A stretch of 64,000 bases of DNA. Source: Diplonema papillatum. Lineage: Eukaryota > Euglenozoa > Diplonemea > Diplonemida > Diplonemidae. The stretch covers positions 434,001 through 498,000 of the forward strand of contig JAPJBO010000004.1 in the NCBI GenBank assembly GCA_030068145.1. Reading direction: 5' to 3'. The position numbers and the translations under genes were made by a program. Of the stretch, positions 1 to 11,545 are shown piece after piece (the first letter of the stretch is position 1; each line of letters begins with the position of its first letter). Under the pieces are notes generated by a model. It ran no database searches. It was given only the letters and a program-made list of their open reading frames with translations, and was not told where the DNA came from.

Positions 1-749
1 GCGGCCCACTGCTCCACGGACCGGAGTACGGCGGAGTGTCCTTCACGGGCTGGCCCCAATCGCTGCGAGGCTTCGGGTTGTTTGGGTACGCTGCCATGCT
101 GACTTGATACACCTGGTCACCGTGGGTAGTTGTAGATACTATTGTTCAGTTGCAGAGAAAAAGAGAGTCGGCTTCCACGCCCTTCGCACTACTACTAGGT
201 TCTCGTTCCGCACCCCAAGCGTTTCCTTGTCAATGCTACTGCGCTGACATATTTACGAGAGAGAGACATAGCATGACCAACTTGAACAGGAGGGCGGCAT
301 CCTAAGCAGCTTGTCACAGAAGGCCACGGGCAACTGGTGACTGGCAGGTGCTCCATCAAGATGCCCTCGCTAATGCCACTGAGGCCTTAAGGCCTCCCGC
401 TTCGAACAGGGATGGCTCCTACACGGGAACCCGATGTAGGGACACGGGCTCAGGATGTTGTTGTGGATCTCTCTGGAGGAGTGCCGCAAACCTGGGTCAC
501 ACTGGACACCGGCCCGGGTTTGCTGCGACTGATCCTTGGGACCATGGAGCACTGCCCTTCCGTAGTCCAAGAGGCTATAACGAGTGCGACATCCGGCACC
601 ACATTCCCTGTTCTGGGGCTCTTCTGATAACAGGTCTTAGCGAAAGCAAGAAACAAGTACCACTACGGAGAGAGATCGGAGACGCTCCGTCTCGTTGTCA
701 GAGAACGATCGAAGGTTGTTCTCAGGCAAGGCGAGGGTTAAAAGGCGGT
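1..749. other. Window start, no gene recognised
   Basis: Non-repetitive sequence. The open frames on both strands are short, overlap one another and have no recognisable domain. It may be the 3' flank of the minus-strand F-box gene or of its duplicated tail. Confidence 0.4.
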
Positions 750-1178
750 GCGTCTTCAGAAAGGCACAATCTACGGTCGCGGACGCACGATCTACTAGTA
801 GAAGAGCCCAGCCGGCAGTATTCAGCTCGAAGATCAACCAACCAACGAGCGAATTGAGCTGAGCTTCGACGAGACCCAGTTTCTTCAGGTGCTCGCGCAG
901 CGTCCACTGCCAAGTCGGTTTCCATGGCGAAGAACACGAGAGCAGAAGGTTTGAACGGGGCTTCGCGGAAGAAGTGCGCGAACCGACCATCGCAGTCGAG
1001 CTCACGGTGGGCGTCCCAGTCTCTACGCAGGGCTATCTTCCACAGACGGTCGCCGGCGCCCATCGGGCAGAAGCAAGTCTGCGCTCTGCACCGAGATAGC
1101 GAGAGCGTCCATTGGAGAGGTTCATGGTCTGCAGCAAGGTCTTGCCGGGCGGTTCTAGTGCGCTTGGACTGGGTTCAG
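750..1178 (-). pseudogene. Duplicated 3' end of the TPR/F-box gene
   Basis: This block is a second copy of the terminal part of the neighbouring gene. Its minus-strand translation at about 905-1060 repeats the C-terminal stretch beginning DRLWKIALR, with a few substitutions (K to R, G to V). The noncoding flank, including the motif near 750 that recurs near 1180, is repeated as well, so the unit is a direct tandem duplication of about 425 bp. The copy has internal deletions relative to the genuine gene (the region matching 1513-1650 is shortened) and loses the frame after the conserved stretch. It lacks the TPR and LRR parts and cannot encode a full protein. It is probably a non-functional relic, although it could still lie within the 3' UTR. 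Confidence 0.7.
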
Positions 1179-1261
1179 CGTGTCTTCAGAAAGAGGCACA
1201 ATCTAGGATCATCGATGGATTCGCGGGCTCACGATCTAGGAGAGCCCAGCTCAAAGATCAA

Positions 1262-3169
1262 CTAACCAACGAGCGAATTGAGCTGAGCTTCGACGAGACC
1301 CAGTTTCTTCAGGTGCTCGCGCGCAGCGTCAACTGCCAAGTCGGTTTCCATGGCGAAGAACCCGAGAGCAGAAGGTTTGAACGGGGCTTCTCGGAAGAAG
1401 TGCGCGAATCGACCATCGCAGTCGAGCTCACGATGGGCGTCCCAGTCTTTACGTAGGGCTATCTTCCACAGACGGTCGCTGGTGCCCATCGGGCAGAAGC
1501 AGAAGTCGGCCGCTCTGCACGTGGTAGTCACCGAGATAGCAAGAGCGAGGGCGTCCAGCGCTTCTGTGGGCGCGACGCTGTCGCACTTCGAGAGGTCCAC
1601 GGCCTGCAGCAAGGTCTTGCCGGCAGGCGGATCGAGCGCGCTCGGACTGCGGAGGAGTGCGTCCCGGTGCCGGCTGCGCCTCTTCGCCGGCGCTTTCTGC
1701 AGCGGGTCCGTCGCGCCGCCGGATGCAGCGGGCAGAGGCGGGAGATCGGCCAAGGAAGACAGGCTCGCCGGCATGCCCGGAAGCATTTTGCTGAGGGGCT
1801 GCTGGAGCCGCACGTGGTGCAGGAGCGCCCGGACCGTCGCGCCGGTGACCGACGCGCAGCCGGCGACGTCGAGCGACGCCAAGTGCCGGTTTTGCTGCAA
1901 AATCACGGCTACAAGCCGGTCGGTCACCCCGCGGCACCCCGCCAGCGACACGGCCCTCAGGTTCCGGCAACACGGCAGGGTCAGCACACAGCCCTCCGGC
2001 AGCAGGCGGCGGCGGATCGCCACCTCTTCGACGCATTCCAAGACCCGGTTCAGCTCGCCCCGCGACGACATGCCCAGGGCCACCGCGTCCCTCGTCGGCG
2101 CGAACTGCAAAACCCGCTGCAGCACGCTGCCCTGCAGCCAGGCCGGCCTCGGCACCCTAGGTTCCTCGCCGTTTTTACCCACCGCGATTTCCTCGACCAG
2201 TTCTTGGACCGGCGCGGTGTGTCGCTCGGATTCCGGCAGGAGCTGGAGCACGGCGGACGCAGCCCGCGTCCTTCCCATTTTGAGCAGCGCCGATGCCTTC
2301 CGGAACAGCAGCTTGACGTGCGTCGGATCGATCGTCAGCCCGCTGTCGCAGTAGGCGACCGCCTGGGAAGGGTCGCCGAGCTTGAGGCACATGAGCGCCG
2401 CGTTGGAGTGCAGGTCCGGAGCTGCGTGGAGGCGCATGCCGGCCTCGTAGCACGCCAACGCGGAGCCGAGCTCCGCCCGCTTGAACCGCGCGTTGCCGTT
2501 CGCTTTGAACGCGAGCGCCCTCGCCGGGCGGCCGGGGGACGGTATCGTCGTGGTCAACACCGCCCCCTGCACTTCCGCGGCGTGCGTGATGAGAGTGAGC
2601 CGGGTGCGGGTGGACAGGTCGACGCGCCCCAGCGCGAAGCTCACTGGGCCCCCGAGCGCCAGGCACCCCAAGCTGACGGCGTGTCCGCACCACGGCACGA
2701 TCGACGTCCCGACCATCGCAGGCCGCCCCGCCAACCCCGCCGACAAGCACTCGCCGCTGAGGCTTTTCACCCGCAAAACCTGCCACTTCCCGTGGTTCTG
2801 CGCGTCCCCGGGAACCTTCACCACCACGCTGCCGGCGGGCCGGTGCTCTGCCACGTAAAACGAACCCGCCACTGCGTGCTGCAGCCCGCGACCGAGGAAC
2901 AGGTCCTCTTCGCTGAGGTTGCTCGTTTTATAAACGGCCTCGTCGTCGATCCAGCTCCGCACCGCCGCTTCGAGGTCGCCCGGTGGGCGGCTGAAGAGGC
3001 TTTGGAGGGCGGACGTCCTTTCCGCGGGGCTCAGCGGTGCGCCCTCGTCGTGGCCGCGCCGCAAGAAGTGCTTGAGGAGCGCTCCTTCTATCCGCAGGTA
3101 CCTCTCGGTCTCTGCCTCGCCCAGCATGCACGCGCCGCTTTCGCAGCAGGAGAGCGTGGCTTCCTCCAT
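1262..3169 (-). CDS. TPR, F-box-like and leucine-rich-repeat protein
   Basis: Single open frame of 635 residues from the ATG at 3169. Residues about 218-310 hold tetratricopeptide repeats: a KANGNARFKR start, then two helical hairpins including FRKASALLKMG, as in co-chaperone-type TPRs. Residues about 345-375 (VLQRVLQFAPTRDAVALGM) resemble an F-box helix, followed at about 402-450 by AMN1-type LRRs (LRAVSLAGCRGVTD, LASLDVAGCASVTG). The C-terminus carries a second F-box-like piece (LWKIALRKDWD). By family this suggests a substrate adaptor of an SCF ubiquitin ligase, with TPR and LRR binding partners; that is inference. Upstream in-frame non-ATG codons exist, but the ATG is conserved in two duplicated 5' copies, which supports this start. 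No intron is needed. Both gene ends are tandemly duplicated. Confidence 0.75.
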   Translation of the reverse strand: MEEATLSCCESGACMLGEAETERYLRIEGALLKHFLRRGHDEGAPLSPAERTSALQSLFSRPPGDLEAAVRSWIDDEAVYKTSNLSEEDLFLGRGLQHAVAGSFYVAEHRPAGSVVVKVPGDAQNHGKWQVLRVKSLSGECLSAGLAGRPAMVGTSIVPWCGHAVSLGCLALGGPVSFALGRVDLSTRTRLTLITHAAEVQGAVLTTTIPSPGRPARALAFKANGNARFKRAELGSALACYEAGMRLHAAPDLHSNAALMCLKLGDPSQAVAYCDSGLTIDPTHVKLLFRKASALLKMGRTRAASAVLQLLPESERHTAPVQELVEEIAVGKNGEEPRVPRPAWLQGSVLQRVLQFAPTRDAVALGMSSRGELNRVLECVEEVAIRRRLLPEGCVLTLPCCRNLRAVSLAGCRGVTDRLVAVILQQNRHLASLDVAGCASVTGATVRALLHHVRLQQPLSKMLPGMPASLSSLADLPPLPAASGGATDPLQKAPAKRRSRHRDALLRSPSALDPPAGKTLLQAVDLSKCDSVAPTEALDALALAISVTTTCRAADFCFCPMGTSDRLWKIALRKDWDAHRELDCDGRFAHFFREAPFKPSALGFFAMETDLAVDAAREHLKKLGLVEAQLNSLVG

Positions 3170-4272
3170 ATTTGCCGCCAACCTGCTGCTGTTAGCTTTC
3201 CATGTAAACTTTCCCGCCCCTCTGCCGTTAGCAATCCTTTTTCTTCTTAGAGCTTTTTCGAGCATCCCCGTCGCAGAAGGGTAATAATGAGTGTACTTGA
3301 GATTCCGGGAAAGTCTCCAAGCGAATGGAAGCAACGAGGCGAGAGATGGAACCTCTCAGAACATTTTACGCTTGATTTGCATCGCAGCGTTTCATGCAGC
3401 CCGCGACCGAGGAACAAGTCCTCTATCTGTATGCTTGTTTTATAAACGGCCTCGTCGTCGACCCAGCTCCGCACCGGCGCTTCGAGGTCGCCCGGTGGGG
3501 CGGCTGAAGAGGCTTTGGAGGGCGGACGTCCTTTCCGCGGGGCTCAGCGGTGCGTCCTCGTCGTGGCCGCGCCGCAAGAAGTGCTGGAGGAGCGCTCCTT
3601 CTATCCGCAGGTACCTCTCGGTCTCTGCCTCGCCCAGCATGCACGCGCTGCTTTCGCAGCAGGAGGGCGTGGCTTCCTCCATATTTGCCGCCAACCTGCT
3701 GCTGTTAGCTTTCCATGTAAACTTTCCCGCCCCTCTGCCGTTAGCAATCCTTTTTCTTCTTAGAGCTTTTTCGAGCATCCCCGTCGCAGAAGGGCAATAA
3801 TGAGTGTACTTGAGATTCCGGGAAAGTCTCCAAGCGAATGGAAGCAACGAGGGGAGAGATGGAACCTCTCAGAACATTTTACGCTTGATTTGCATCGCAG
3901 CGTTTCATGCAGCCCGCGACCGAGGAACAAGTCCTCTATCTGTATGCTTGTTTTATAAACGGCCTCGTCGTCGACCCAGCTCCGCACCGGCGCTTCGAGG
4001 TCGCCCGGTGGGGCGGCTGAAGAGGCTTTGGAGGGCGGACGTCCTTTCCGCGGGGCTCAGCGGTGCGTCCTCGTCGTGGCCGCGCCGCAAGAAGTGCTGG
4101 AGGAGCGCTCCTTCTATCCGCAGGTACCTCTCGGTCTCTGCCTCGCCCAGCATGCACGCGCTGCTTTCGCAGCAGGAGGGCGTGGCTTCCTCCATATTTG
4201 CCGCCAACCTGCTGCTGTTAGCTTTCCATGTAAACTTTCCCGCCCCTCTGCCGTTAGCAATCCTTTTTCTTA
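2880..4272 (-). repeat. Tandem 513-bp array of the gene's 5' end (three units)
   Basis: The 5' flank, start codon and first ~90 codons of the TPR/F-box gene occur three times in direct tandem with an exact 513-bp period. The ATGs are at 3169, 3682 and 4195. Unit 1 (2880-3392) continues into the full gene. Units 2 (3393-3905) and 3 (3906-about 4272) are nearly identical to each other and differ from unit 1 at more sites. Both share one inserted G near the GCCCGGTGGG stretch, which shifts the frame, so each could make only a short truncated product. The array implies one ancestral duplication and a more recent one. Confidence 0.85.
3393..4272 (-). pseudogene. Two frameshifted 5' gene-end copies
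   Basis: These are units 2 and 3 of the array. Each preserves the upstream flank, the ATG and the MEEATPSCCESSACMLGE leader, then runs out of frame at the same extra G and stops. Because each still carries the presumptive promoter and 5' leader, they could act as extra upstream promoters or as sources of short transcripts. Nothing in the sequence proves transcription. Confidence 0.65.
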
Positions 4273-5695
4273 GAGATTTTCATGGCATTTCCGTCGCAAG
4301 AGAGTAAACGGTATGAGTTGAAGTGGGCTTGAGATTCCGGGATTTTAAAGACTCTGGGCGAATGCATTGTCGAATGCAAACAAGTAACAACGGGGTTGGA
4401 TGTTGTTTCTGTGGAGAAACGGAATTTCTTCAGAACATTTACGCTTGATTCGCATCTCAGCATTTCATGTAGCAAGGTGGCTTGTCATCTCGTGTGGCGA
4501 TAATCTCTTCAGAACATTTACGTTTGATTCTTCGGTTAGAATCTTGAGACTTTAACTTGTATTCGATGTTCAACTTCTGGTTCGTTCTGACCCGCGCTCA
4601 GCAGTGTCACCTCGATCGCAGCAACGTACATCGAACAAAAGCAGTTAGAAGGAAGAACGAGGAACAGGGGGGCGGAGACACTAGGGAAAGCTTTCAATCG
4701 CTGAAGGCAAAAAATACTCGGTAGGACCGCGGCTCTGGAACCAGGCTTACCTGTGTTTCCGTGTGAGGTACAAGCAGTCCCTCCCCATAGTGGCTTCTGC
4801 AACCGGCGGCCCTTCTCGACTATTTCCTACAACAGCAGGTGCACTATTCAACAGCAAAAAAAGGTTAGGGGTGAGAGAAGCCGGAGGGCGGCAAATGGGG
4901 CGCCGGACGACGAAGTGCTGCGCAGAATTAAAAGAAAAGGAGGGGGGAAAAGACCCAAAGGAAAAAAGAGAGGGAACTGGAAGGCTGTCGAGAGCGTAAA
5001 AACGGGCGGTTCGAACTTCTGAGATTCGGCCAGGGTGTGGTAGGTGAGAGGTATGTGGCGCATGCCCGTGTGTGAGTGGAACTCAATGGTGGGTAACACC
5101 GACGCGGAGTATAGCCCAAATCCAGGCACTTTACGTTCCGGCTCCTGCCGGCTGCTCGTGGAGAGTATGTGCGTGTTGTGTTGTGTGCACATGCAACCGG
5201 ATTGTTTGTCCTCACAAGTGTACTCTCGTCTTGCCGATGCCGAGCAATGCTACGAAGAGCTCGACCATCTCAGCTTTACATCATGCTGCCACCAGTCCCC
5301 CCCCGCGTGTATGAGCTGTAGAAGAAACGATACAAAGGCAAGAACAGTCTTCAATCAGGACGAGTGAATAGTCGAGCCGCAGCTGAAAGTTGTTGGAGAA
5401 AGATTGTACGCTGCTCGGAATTAAAAGACGTGTCGCGCGTGCAAGTTGAGACGAGCGATCTGAAGTGTCGCGCTCGGCCTGATGTCGCAAGGTTGACACT
5501 TAACACAATGCACCCGTTCAGAAAGGAACCTTCCGCTACCTACGCCAGGGTAATGAGGGTACCCTGTATTCGTTCACCATCCCCGCTCTCTCGGTGAGGC
5601 AGCTTCACACAGGCTATTATCGCCAAAGACACAACGAAAAACCACGGAAAGACTCGGAGAGCCACCGCCTCGGTGCGAGCAATACAAACACTAAC

Positions 5696-5860
5696 GGGCC
5701 TTGTTTTAGAGTTAAAGTTCGCTTGAAATGCCGGGGTTGTAGGGTCTCCGTGTGACTGTTGATAAATGGGTTCTCTCAGAGCAAGAAAGGGCTATATGGT
5801 TATGCCGTAACGGGTTGTTTTTTTGGCGCACGCTTTTGTTTTGGGTTATGGATAGCCACA
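5696..5860 (+). repeat. Acceptor-linked repeat (family A) copy
   Basis: Begins TTTTAGAGTTAAAGTTCGCT and continues with the family's CCGGGG..GGGTCTCCGTGTGAC core and the GGTTCTCTCAGAGCAAGAAA segment. A closely similar block lies at 52034-52200. In several genes of this window the same core abuts a 3' splice site, but no exon is recognised next to this copy. Confidence 0.6.
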
Positions 5861-6885
5861 TCGCTTACTCCCCGTCACTACATTCAGGTTACCGTCTTCG
5901 GAAAAATATTGGATAGGAACATTTCCGGAGTTGGGGCTTGCACTGATAAACGAAGCAACGGACGATCGGCATCAACTGACCAAAGGTGATGAAAATGATA
6001 AGGCAAAAGTTTCTTGTTCTTCGCGTGTACAGGGTATAAACCTCTCTGGGGGGGTTTTCCTGTATTAGCACTTTTTCGTTGGCTTCGTCCGTTGTTCCGG
6101 AAATGTTCCCGTCAGTACAGATGTACTATTAACCAAATTTCTCTGGGATGGCCATTTTATCCAAAACATTTCCTATCCAAACATTTTTCCTATCCAAACA
6201 TTTTCCCGGCCCGATCAAAGTTCAAGGCGATTTTCCGGTGTTGTTAAGTCCAGAACGTATTCTAACTATGGTTTCCCCCCGCGCCTTATGAGCCACAAAA
6301 TCCTAGGCTGAGTGCGCTTTGAACGCTCTGACCCAGCGGGTCCGGGCGCGGGTATTACCAGCGTTTTTTCGGAGTGTCAGTTCGCTTAGAGATCCGGGGT
6401 TTAAAATCCGTACCGTTGTCATAAAGGTTCCTGTAAGGTATCGTATACTCGTGTGCGTATCGTATCTGTAGTGGCAGTACGCGTGCTTGTGTGTGTGTCT
6501 TCGATGCTTTTTGCCGACTATTCGACTTGTTTTAGAGCGTGCTCGCTTCCTTTTCGTGAGACTGGCGGCCTTCTCCGAGTACTTTCCACAAAGCGGGTGC
6601 TTGTTCAAAAAGTGTAAAGCGAAGAAAATCGCTACCGGCAGAGATCGTTGGTTAGGGTTCCCCGAGGTGCGACCCGAGAGTGTGTATGGAAGAACAAGGA
6701 GAAGGGGTCGCGAATAGAAACTCGCCACCAAAAGAAGGCAGAAGCCGTCGTGCTCGGAAGAGCCAGGCGCTGGAAAAAATGCGAAGAATCACAAAAAGTA
6801 GTAGGTACAAGCAATCGTCGAGCTGCCAAAGCAGCCGGAGACAGCAGGCGCGGGGGGCAGGTCACTTGCTTTGGCCTCTTTTTTT

Positions 6886-7110
6886 TTAGCGTTTATTGTG
6901 GTTTAGAGGTTCGGTGTTTTAGGGTCTCCGGTTGACCATTGAGGCTGTGAGGCGGGTGGTATGCGGGTAGTACGTATGCTTACACTTTAACAACGGCTAG
7001 CCATGTTTGTAAGAGTTGCGACCGACACCAGCGACCGACACCAAGAAGAAATTCGCTTTGAATTTAGTCTTGGGCCCCCCACTTTTTATACTCTCCTGAA
7101 GGGGACCCGC
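6886..7110 (+). repeat. Family A variant matching the MOV10-like intron
   Basis: The stretch TAGCGTTTATTGTGGTTTAG, then GGTCTCCGGTTGACCATTGA, is nearly identical to the acceptor-proximal end of the MOV10-like intron at 14237-14320. It then joins the GACCGACACCAAG..CTTGGGCCCCCCAC segment that is also seen near 9375, 33690 and 52200. The two copies show that this block is mobile or was copied, and that one copy became part of an intron. Confidence 0.65.
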
Positions 7111-8161
7111 CCCCGGCAAATCCCGAATCACGGTCGCGAAAGAATTGTGCCCTGTAGTAATGAGGAGGTTGACCATGCCCCCACGCGGCCTTCTGCGCAG
7201 CATGGCTAGGATGCAGCCCTGCTTCGGTGTGCACTCAGCCATCACAGAGCCCCCAGAGCTCGCCACTCTTGCCCTTACACTGCGGCCACCCTGGCGGAGC
7301 ACAAAAAATAGAAGAAGGAAACAGGCTGCGTAGCCTTCCTATGCAGTACGACTTGCCACAGCTAGGAGCGCAGCTCAGCTAATCCTCCCGGAAGGGGGCT
7401 TGACCAAGCGGCGCCGGTCTTGCCCCAGCTATCGTTGTTTATCGGATGCTCCCATCCAGGAGGAGCGTTTTCACCTAAAAGGTTTCCGGGTGTACTGCCA
7501 AAAAAAATGCGGATGATCAGCATCAGCTGACCAATGACGGCGAGGAATGACGACGCCTACGATGTTGGTTGACCTCGTGACGACGCCTACGATGTTGGTT
7601 GACTTCGTTTCACAGCCGCTGTTCCGCAAGTGTCCCCCTTCAGTGCAACAGTATCACCAAAAGATTAGTAAAGCGCTTTCTGTGCACACTGGCGGAACTC
7701 ACCTGATTTGGTAAAGTACCAACCGTGCATTGTTACCACAAGAATACTCGACGTAGCTGCTTTGACTCCGAATGGAAGGTAGGAAACATAGGGTAGAGGG
7801 GCAAAGACAATAAAAACACAATCTGACTTGTTCCTCGCTTGCGCCGCTGTTTTTTTTTTCACTGTACTTTTTTCGTGTGTCTTGTCGTGTAGGGGTAGAC
7901 CCGCATGACCTCATCGTCCGTCCAACACGTGTTCGGTAGTTACAGTACTTGGGATTCCTTCGATTCTTTGTCTGGTAGCTTCGTCGAGCATTTCCTTCCA
8001 AGCTGGCGCTTATGTATATAAAATAAAAGAGAGCTTCGGCGAGTTGCAGGGGACGGCATGCTTTACCCTGCGGACACTTGCAACCGCCAAACTGTTTCGT
8101 TTGGGAGCCTTGAGGCAATTGAAAGGCAAATATGCATAACTCGAGGTCTTTGTTCGAAATT

Positions 8162-8425
8162 CCGTAATTGGAATGATACTAAAGCTGATGACAGACCGGG
8201 TAGTCACCTGAGTGACTGCACCATCAGTGGTGGTCCTGCAGACTATACTATGACAGCGGCATCTATGACCCCAAGGCGCGGGCAAGCGCCAGCGTAGAGA
8301 TATTCTGCAAAGTACGAAAAGTACGCCCGAAAAAGAAATGCCGAGCCGGGTAAAACCTGAGCACCCAGGACCTTTTTTGGGAGTGTCCCAGGTTTTACCC
8401 GGTTCAAACATTAATCCAATTACGG
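8162..8425. mobile_element. MITE with CCGTAATTGGA terminal inverted repeats
   Basis: A 264-bp element bounded by CCGTAATTGGA and its perfect reverse complement. It contains a strong subterminal foldback (CCGGGTAAAACCTG facing CAGGTTTTACCCGG). It has no coding capacity. It aligns over most of its length with a longer copy at 30216-30537. The longer copy is flanked by TA on both sides, pointing to a Tc1/mariner-type non-autonomous element. In the present copy the left TA is not intact. Confidence 0.75.
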
Positions 8426-8593
8426 TAAACGGTAGAAGATACTACTGGGGCGATTCGGCGTTGGGATCGCCGGTTCCGACGATAATTCATTGTACCAATT
8501 CATGATACGTGCAATAATTTCAGCGCGGTTTCGTAATAGTACCAGTGTTTTTCCTGTGTGGCTAAAAAAAATATTTTTTCGCCTACCCACCCC

Positions 8594-8794
8594 GTGCATA
8601 AGATGGATAGCCAAACTCCCTTGATTAAGATGGATAACGGGCGAGAATGCCAATCCATCTTAAACACGGGGGTGAGGTACCCCCGTGTTAGGCGACTACA
8701 TTGTAGTCTACAGTGCCCCCGTGTTTAAGATGGATACCCCCCTTGATTAAAATGGATACCGCCAAAACCCGAATTATTCATCCATCTTATGCAC
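8594..8794. mobile_element. Palindromic MITE-like element with 15-bp TIRs
   Basis: A 201-bp block bounded by GTGCATAAGATGGAT and its perfect inverse. It contains further inverted copies of AAGATGGATA and of the CCCCCGTGTT core, so nearly the whole element folds back on itself. No open frame. No second full copy was found in the window, and the target duplication is unclear. Confidence 0.6.
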
Positions 8795-8804
8795 TACTAC
8801 GTTG

Positions 8805-9035
8805 ATTGGAAAAATACTCGAGGGGCTGCCTTGTGCTTACTTCGAAGGAGGCTAGAGGGGGAGAAACAATGCAACTACCACGTGGGTCTTTTTTGTTGAG
8901 CGCTTACGCCGCCACTGAAGCCAGATTCACCTGTGGTTCGTGGGCTACAGCACATTTACCTCCTTTGATCTTTTGCAGCTGGCAGCCTTCCTCAAGTATT
9001 TCCTACAAAGCAGGTGCTTATACAAAAAAGAAAGC
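8805..9035 (+). repeat. Family B dispersed repeat, near full length
   Basis: Starts at AAAATACTCGAGGGGCTGCC, passes through the markers TTCGAAGGAGGCTAGAGG, GTGGGTCTTTTTTGTTGA, TTCGTGGGCTACAGCACA and TTTCCTACAAAGCAGGTGCT, and ends at TATACAAAAAA. About 230 bp with no coding capacity. Other copies are at 11333-11545, 12095-12235, 46694-46942 (plus orientation), and 14390-14650 and 52283-52470 (minus orientation). Fragments lie near 11609, 46013 and 60477. Confidence 0.75.
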
Positions 9036-11332
9036 AGACAGGGTATTCGCCATGGAGGGGGGATGGAGCGTGTCGTTGCCGCAACTTTATCAGAAGAGAG
9101 TCCGCAACGAGCACCCTTCTAGGGGGATTCCGGGGACAATAAAAGAAGGTGTTTTTATTCTTGGGGGGTCGGTCCTGCTTTTGGCTTTGTAGGTTCTCCC
9201 GACTCCCCAATTCGTGGTTGGCACAAACTCTCTTGCTGTGGCCTCCGCTGGTCTGGTAGTCTGTGCTACCACCATTATTATTTTCACACTCGTTCTCTTC
9301 TCTACTCACTACTGTACGTACTCTTTCACTCTCTTACTCTCTTTGGCTAGCCAAAAAAGACTCCTGCGACCGACACCACGAACACATTCGCAATGAATGT
9401 GGCCCTGGGCCGCCCCACGTGCATACAATACAATGTGAGCATTGAGTTCTATAAAGTGCAAGTGCCATCAAGGCAGGCGAGCACTGTTGAGCAGGCAGCC
9501 CTGGGTTGCCATGTAGCCCGTATCGGTCTAAGTCAACACTGTTACTTTCATGGGATGTCCACCGGGAAAGGGTCGACCTAACCGTTAATCAACAGCAACG
9601 TCGAAAAGGGGAGGGAGTGAGGTGGGTGGGCAGTGTCTTGAGGAAGAGAAGCCCCTGCCTTGGCAGTTCGTGAATTTGTCGGAAAGTATCAATCTTCAGG
9701 GATCCAAGGAACACAAAGCGAAGGCGCAAGCAATTCTTGTGAGAGTCCTGCGCGGCAGTATGCTGTTAGCCGCAGTCTTTCCGACTAGCGCCTTCTACGG
9801 CAAAGAAAAGAGCAAGTGCTACGATCACGTGAAAACGTAAAGAGCATGAACGACCTCAGGTCTGATTTTCGGTTCCTCGGGGGTTCATTTTATTTTCAGC
9901 TTGTTCGTGCGCTGAAGCTGTACCGTGCAGTGCATCAACCGGTGTCGGGGCTGGAGTTTCCTTCTTTTCTAAAACCGATTTTTGGACACCGGTCCCCGAA
10001 ACTCAATTCCTGCACCAAGTGTCAAACAACCCCGGGCAGTTGGTCTCTCGAGGGTTTCAACTCGCGGAAGTTGCTTGTTTCACCCCTTACGGACGGCGGG
10101 GGATGGAGGTTGTCCGGGGTGCGGAAAGCCTTCTGGAGCTGTGGATCCCGCGCAAGCTCGTCATGACTCCACTACGGAGAACCTAGGGCTCGTTGGACAG
10201 GTTTCGTAGCAAGTCTATTCACAGCGACAAGCATGGATTTAGACGTGTCTTCACTCCGTAGATGCAGCGGCCGCACTCCACTTGGGTGCTGCCTTTTTTC
10301 GACATCAATATGCCCCCCTAGCGTTGTCTGTGTTTTCTCGGGGGATAATCAGTTAGTACTTGTGTTTTTTTTATTTGGTGCGTCATTGTGTGGTTGCTTT
10401 GACTTCTTTTTATCATGTCGGGCGAAAGCTGCGCCCATTAGGAGCTGAGGGTGAGCGAGGGAGCGAGAGTTAGAATAGACGATGTGTTTTGTATCGGAGA
10501 GAAGGTGCGAGGTCGCTCGTTTTCGAAGGCGCGCATCAGGCTGCAGAGGGATCGTGCCGGCTGCCGGGAGCAAAAAGACGTGCGCACTTTTGGAAGGGCA
10601 GCAACCGTGGTCAGTTCCACGTTGCCCGCGTATATGCAAGTACAAGTCAAGCTGCTAGTGAGGCACGGTTCACGTCCCAAGCCGATACGCCGGCCTTCTT
10701 CTGAATCAGCATCCAGAATGACCTTGTCATTGGTGTCGGCGGATCCCACTTGTTCTGGTGCGGCAAACCTGGTCTTCGGTGCTGCCAATATGCGAGTGGA
10801 TGTCATCTGGCGCTAAACTCTGTCAGCAAACGGGGCCAGATGCACTTTTACAGGGAGGGCACTCCCTCAAGGTGGTATAGAGTCCAAGCCAGGTTGGTAA
10901 CCTGCAACAAGTCTCCGTAATTGATACATCCACTGCGACCTGATACTCGTGTAAAAACACAGAACCAGGTGGCTTTTCAAAGAAGAACGTGTGAAGTGAA
11001 AATGGGTATTTGCCTAGAGGCGTTTCGTGTTATTCTGCAGATGCTTTGAGCTATCTTGTGTCTATGCTTTCAGTCGTCTTCTTAACCATGGTAGAACACT
11101 TCCAGGGGTAGGTCTCGCAATGAGTGACAACAGAAGATCAGCAACAACTGGTCGGTTGATCCAACGCTGAAAGAAAAGGGTTCTTGTTCTTCGCGTGCAC
11201 ACAGCAGCACAGCACACGGGTATTCGACTGCTCTCGACTGCTCCGTGTGGCTGCACTAGTTTGTTTGTCGTTCTCAATACTCATGCGCAGACGTGTACCG
11301 GAAGTGTTCCAGTACAACAGGTTCTACTATAA

Positions 11333-11545
11333 GAACAAACACTCGAGGGGCTGCCTTGTGCTTATTTCGAAGGAGGCTAGAGGGAGAGAAACAATACAAC
11401 CACAAAGTGGGTCTTTCTGTTGGCCCGCCACTAAACCCAGTTGTACCTGTGTTTCGTGTGGGCTACAGCACACTTCTTCCTCCTTATGAAGTTTCGCGAC
11501 TGGCTGCCTCAAGTGTTTTTTACAAGGCAGGTGCTGAGACAAAAG
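11333..11545 (+). repeat. Family B dispersed repeat
   Basis: Same start (ACACTCGAGGGGCTGCC), markers and end (ACAAGGCAGGTGCTGAGAC) as the copy at 8805, with scattered substitutions. A truncated head of the same family follows at 11609-11660. Confidence 0.7.
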
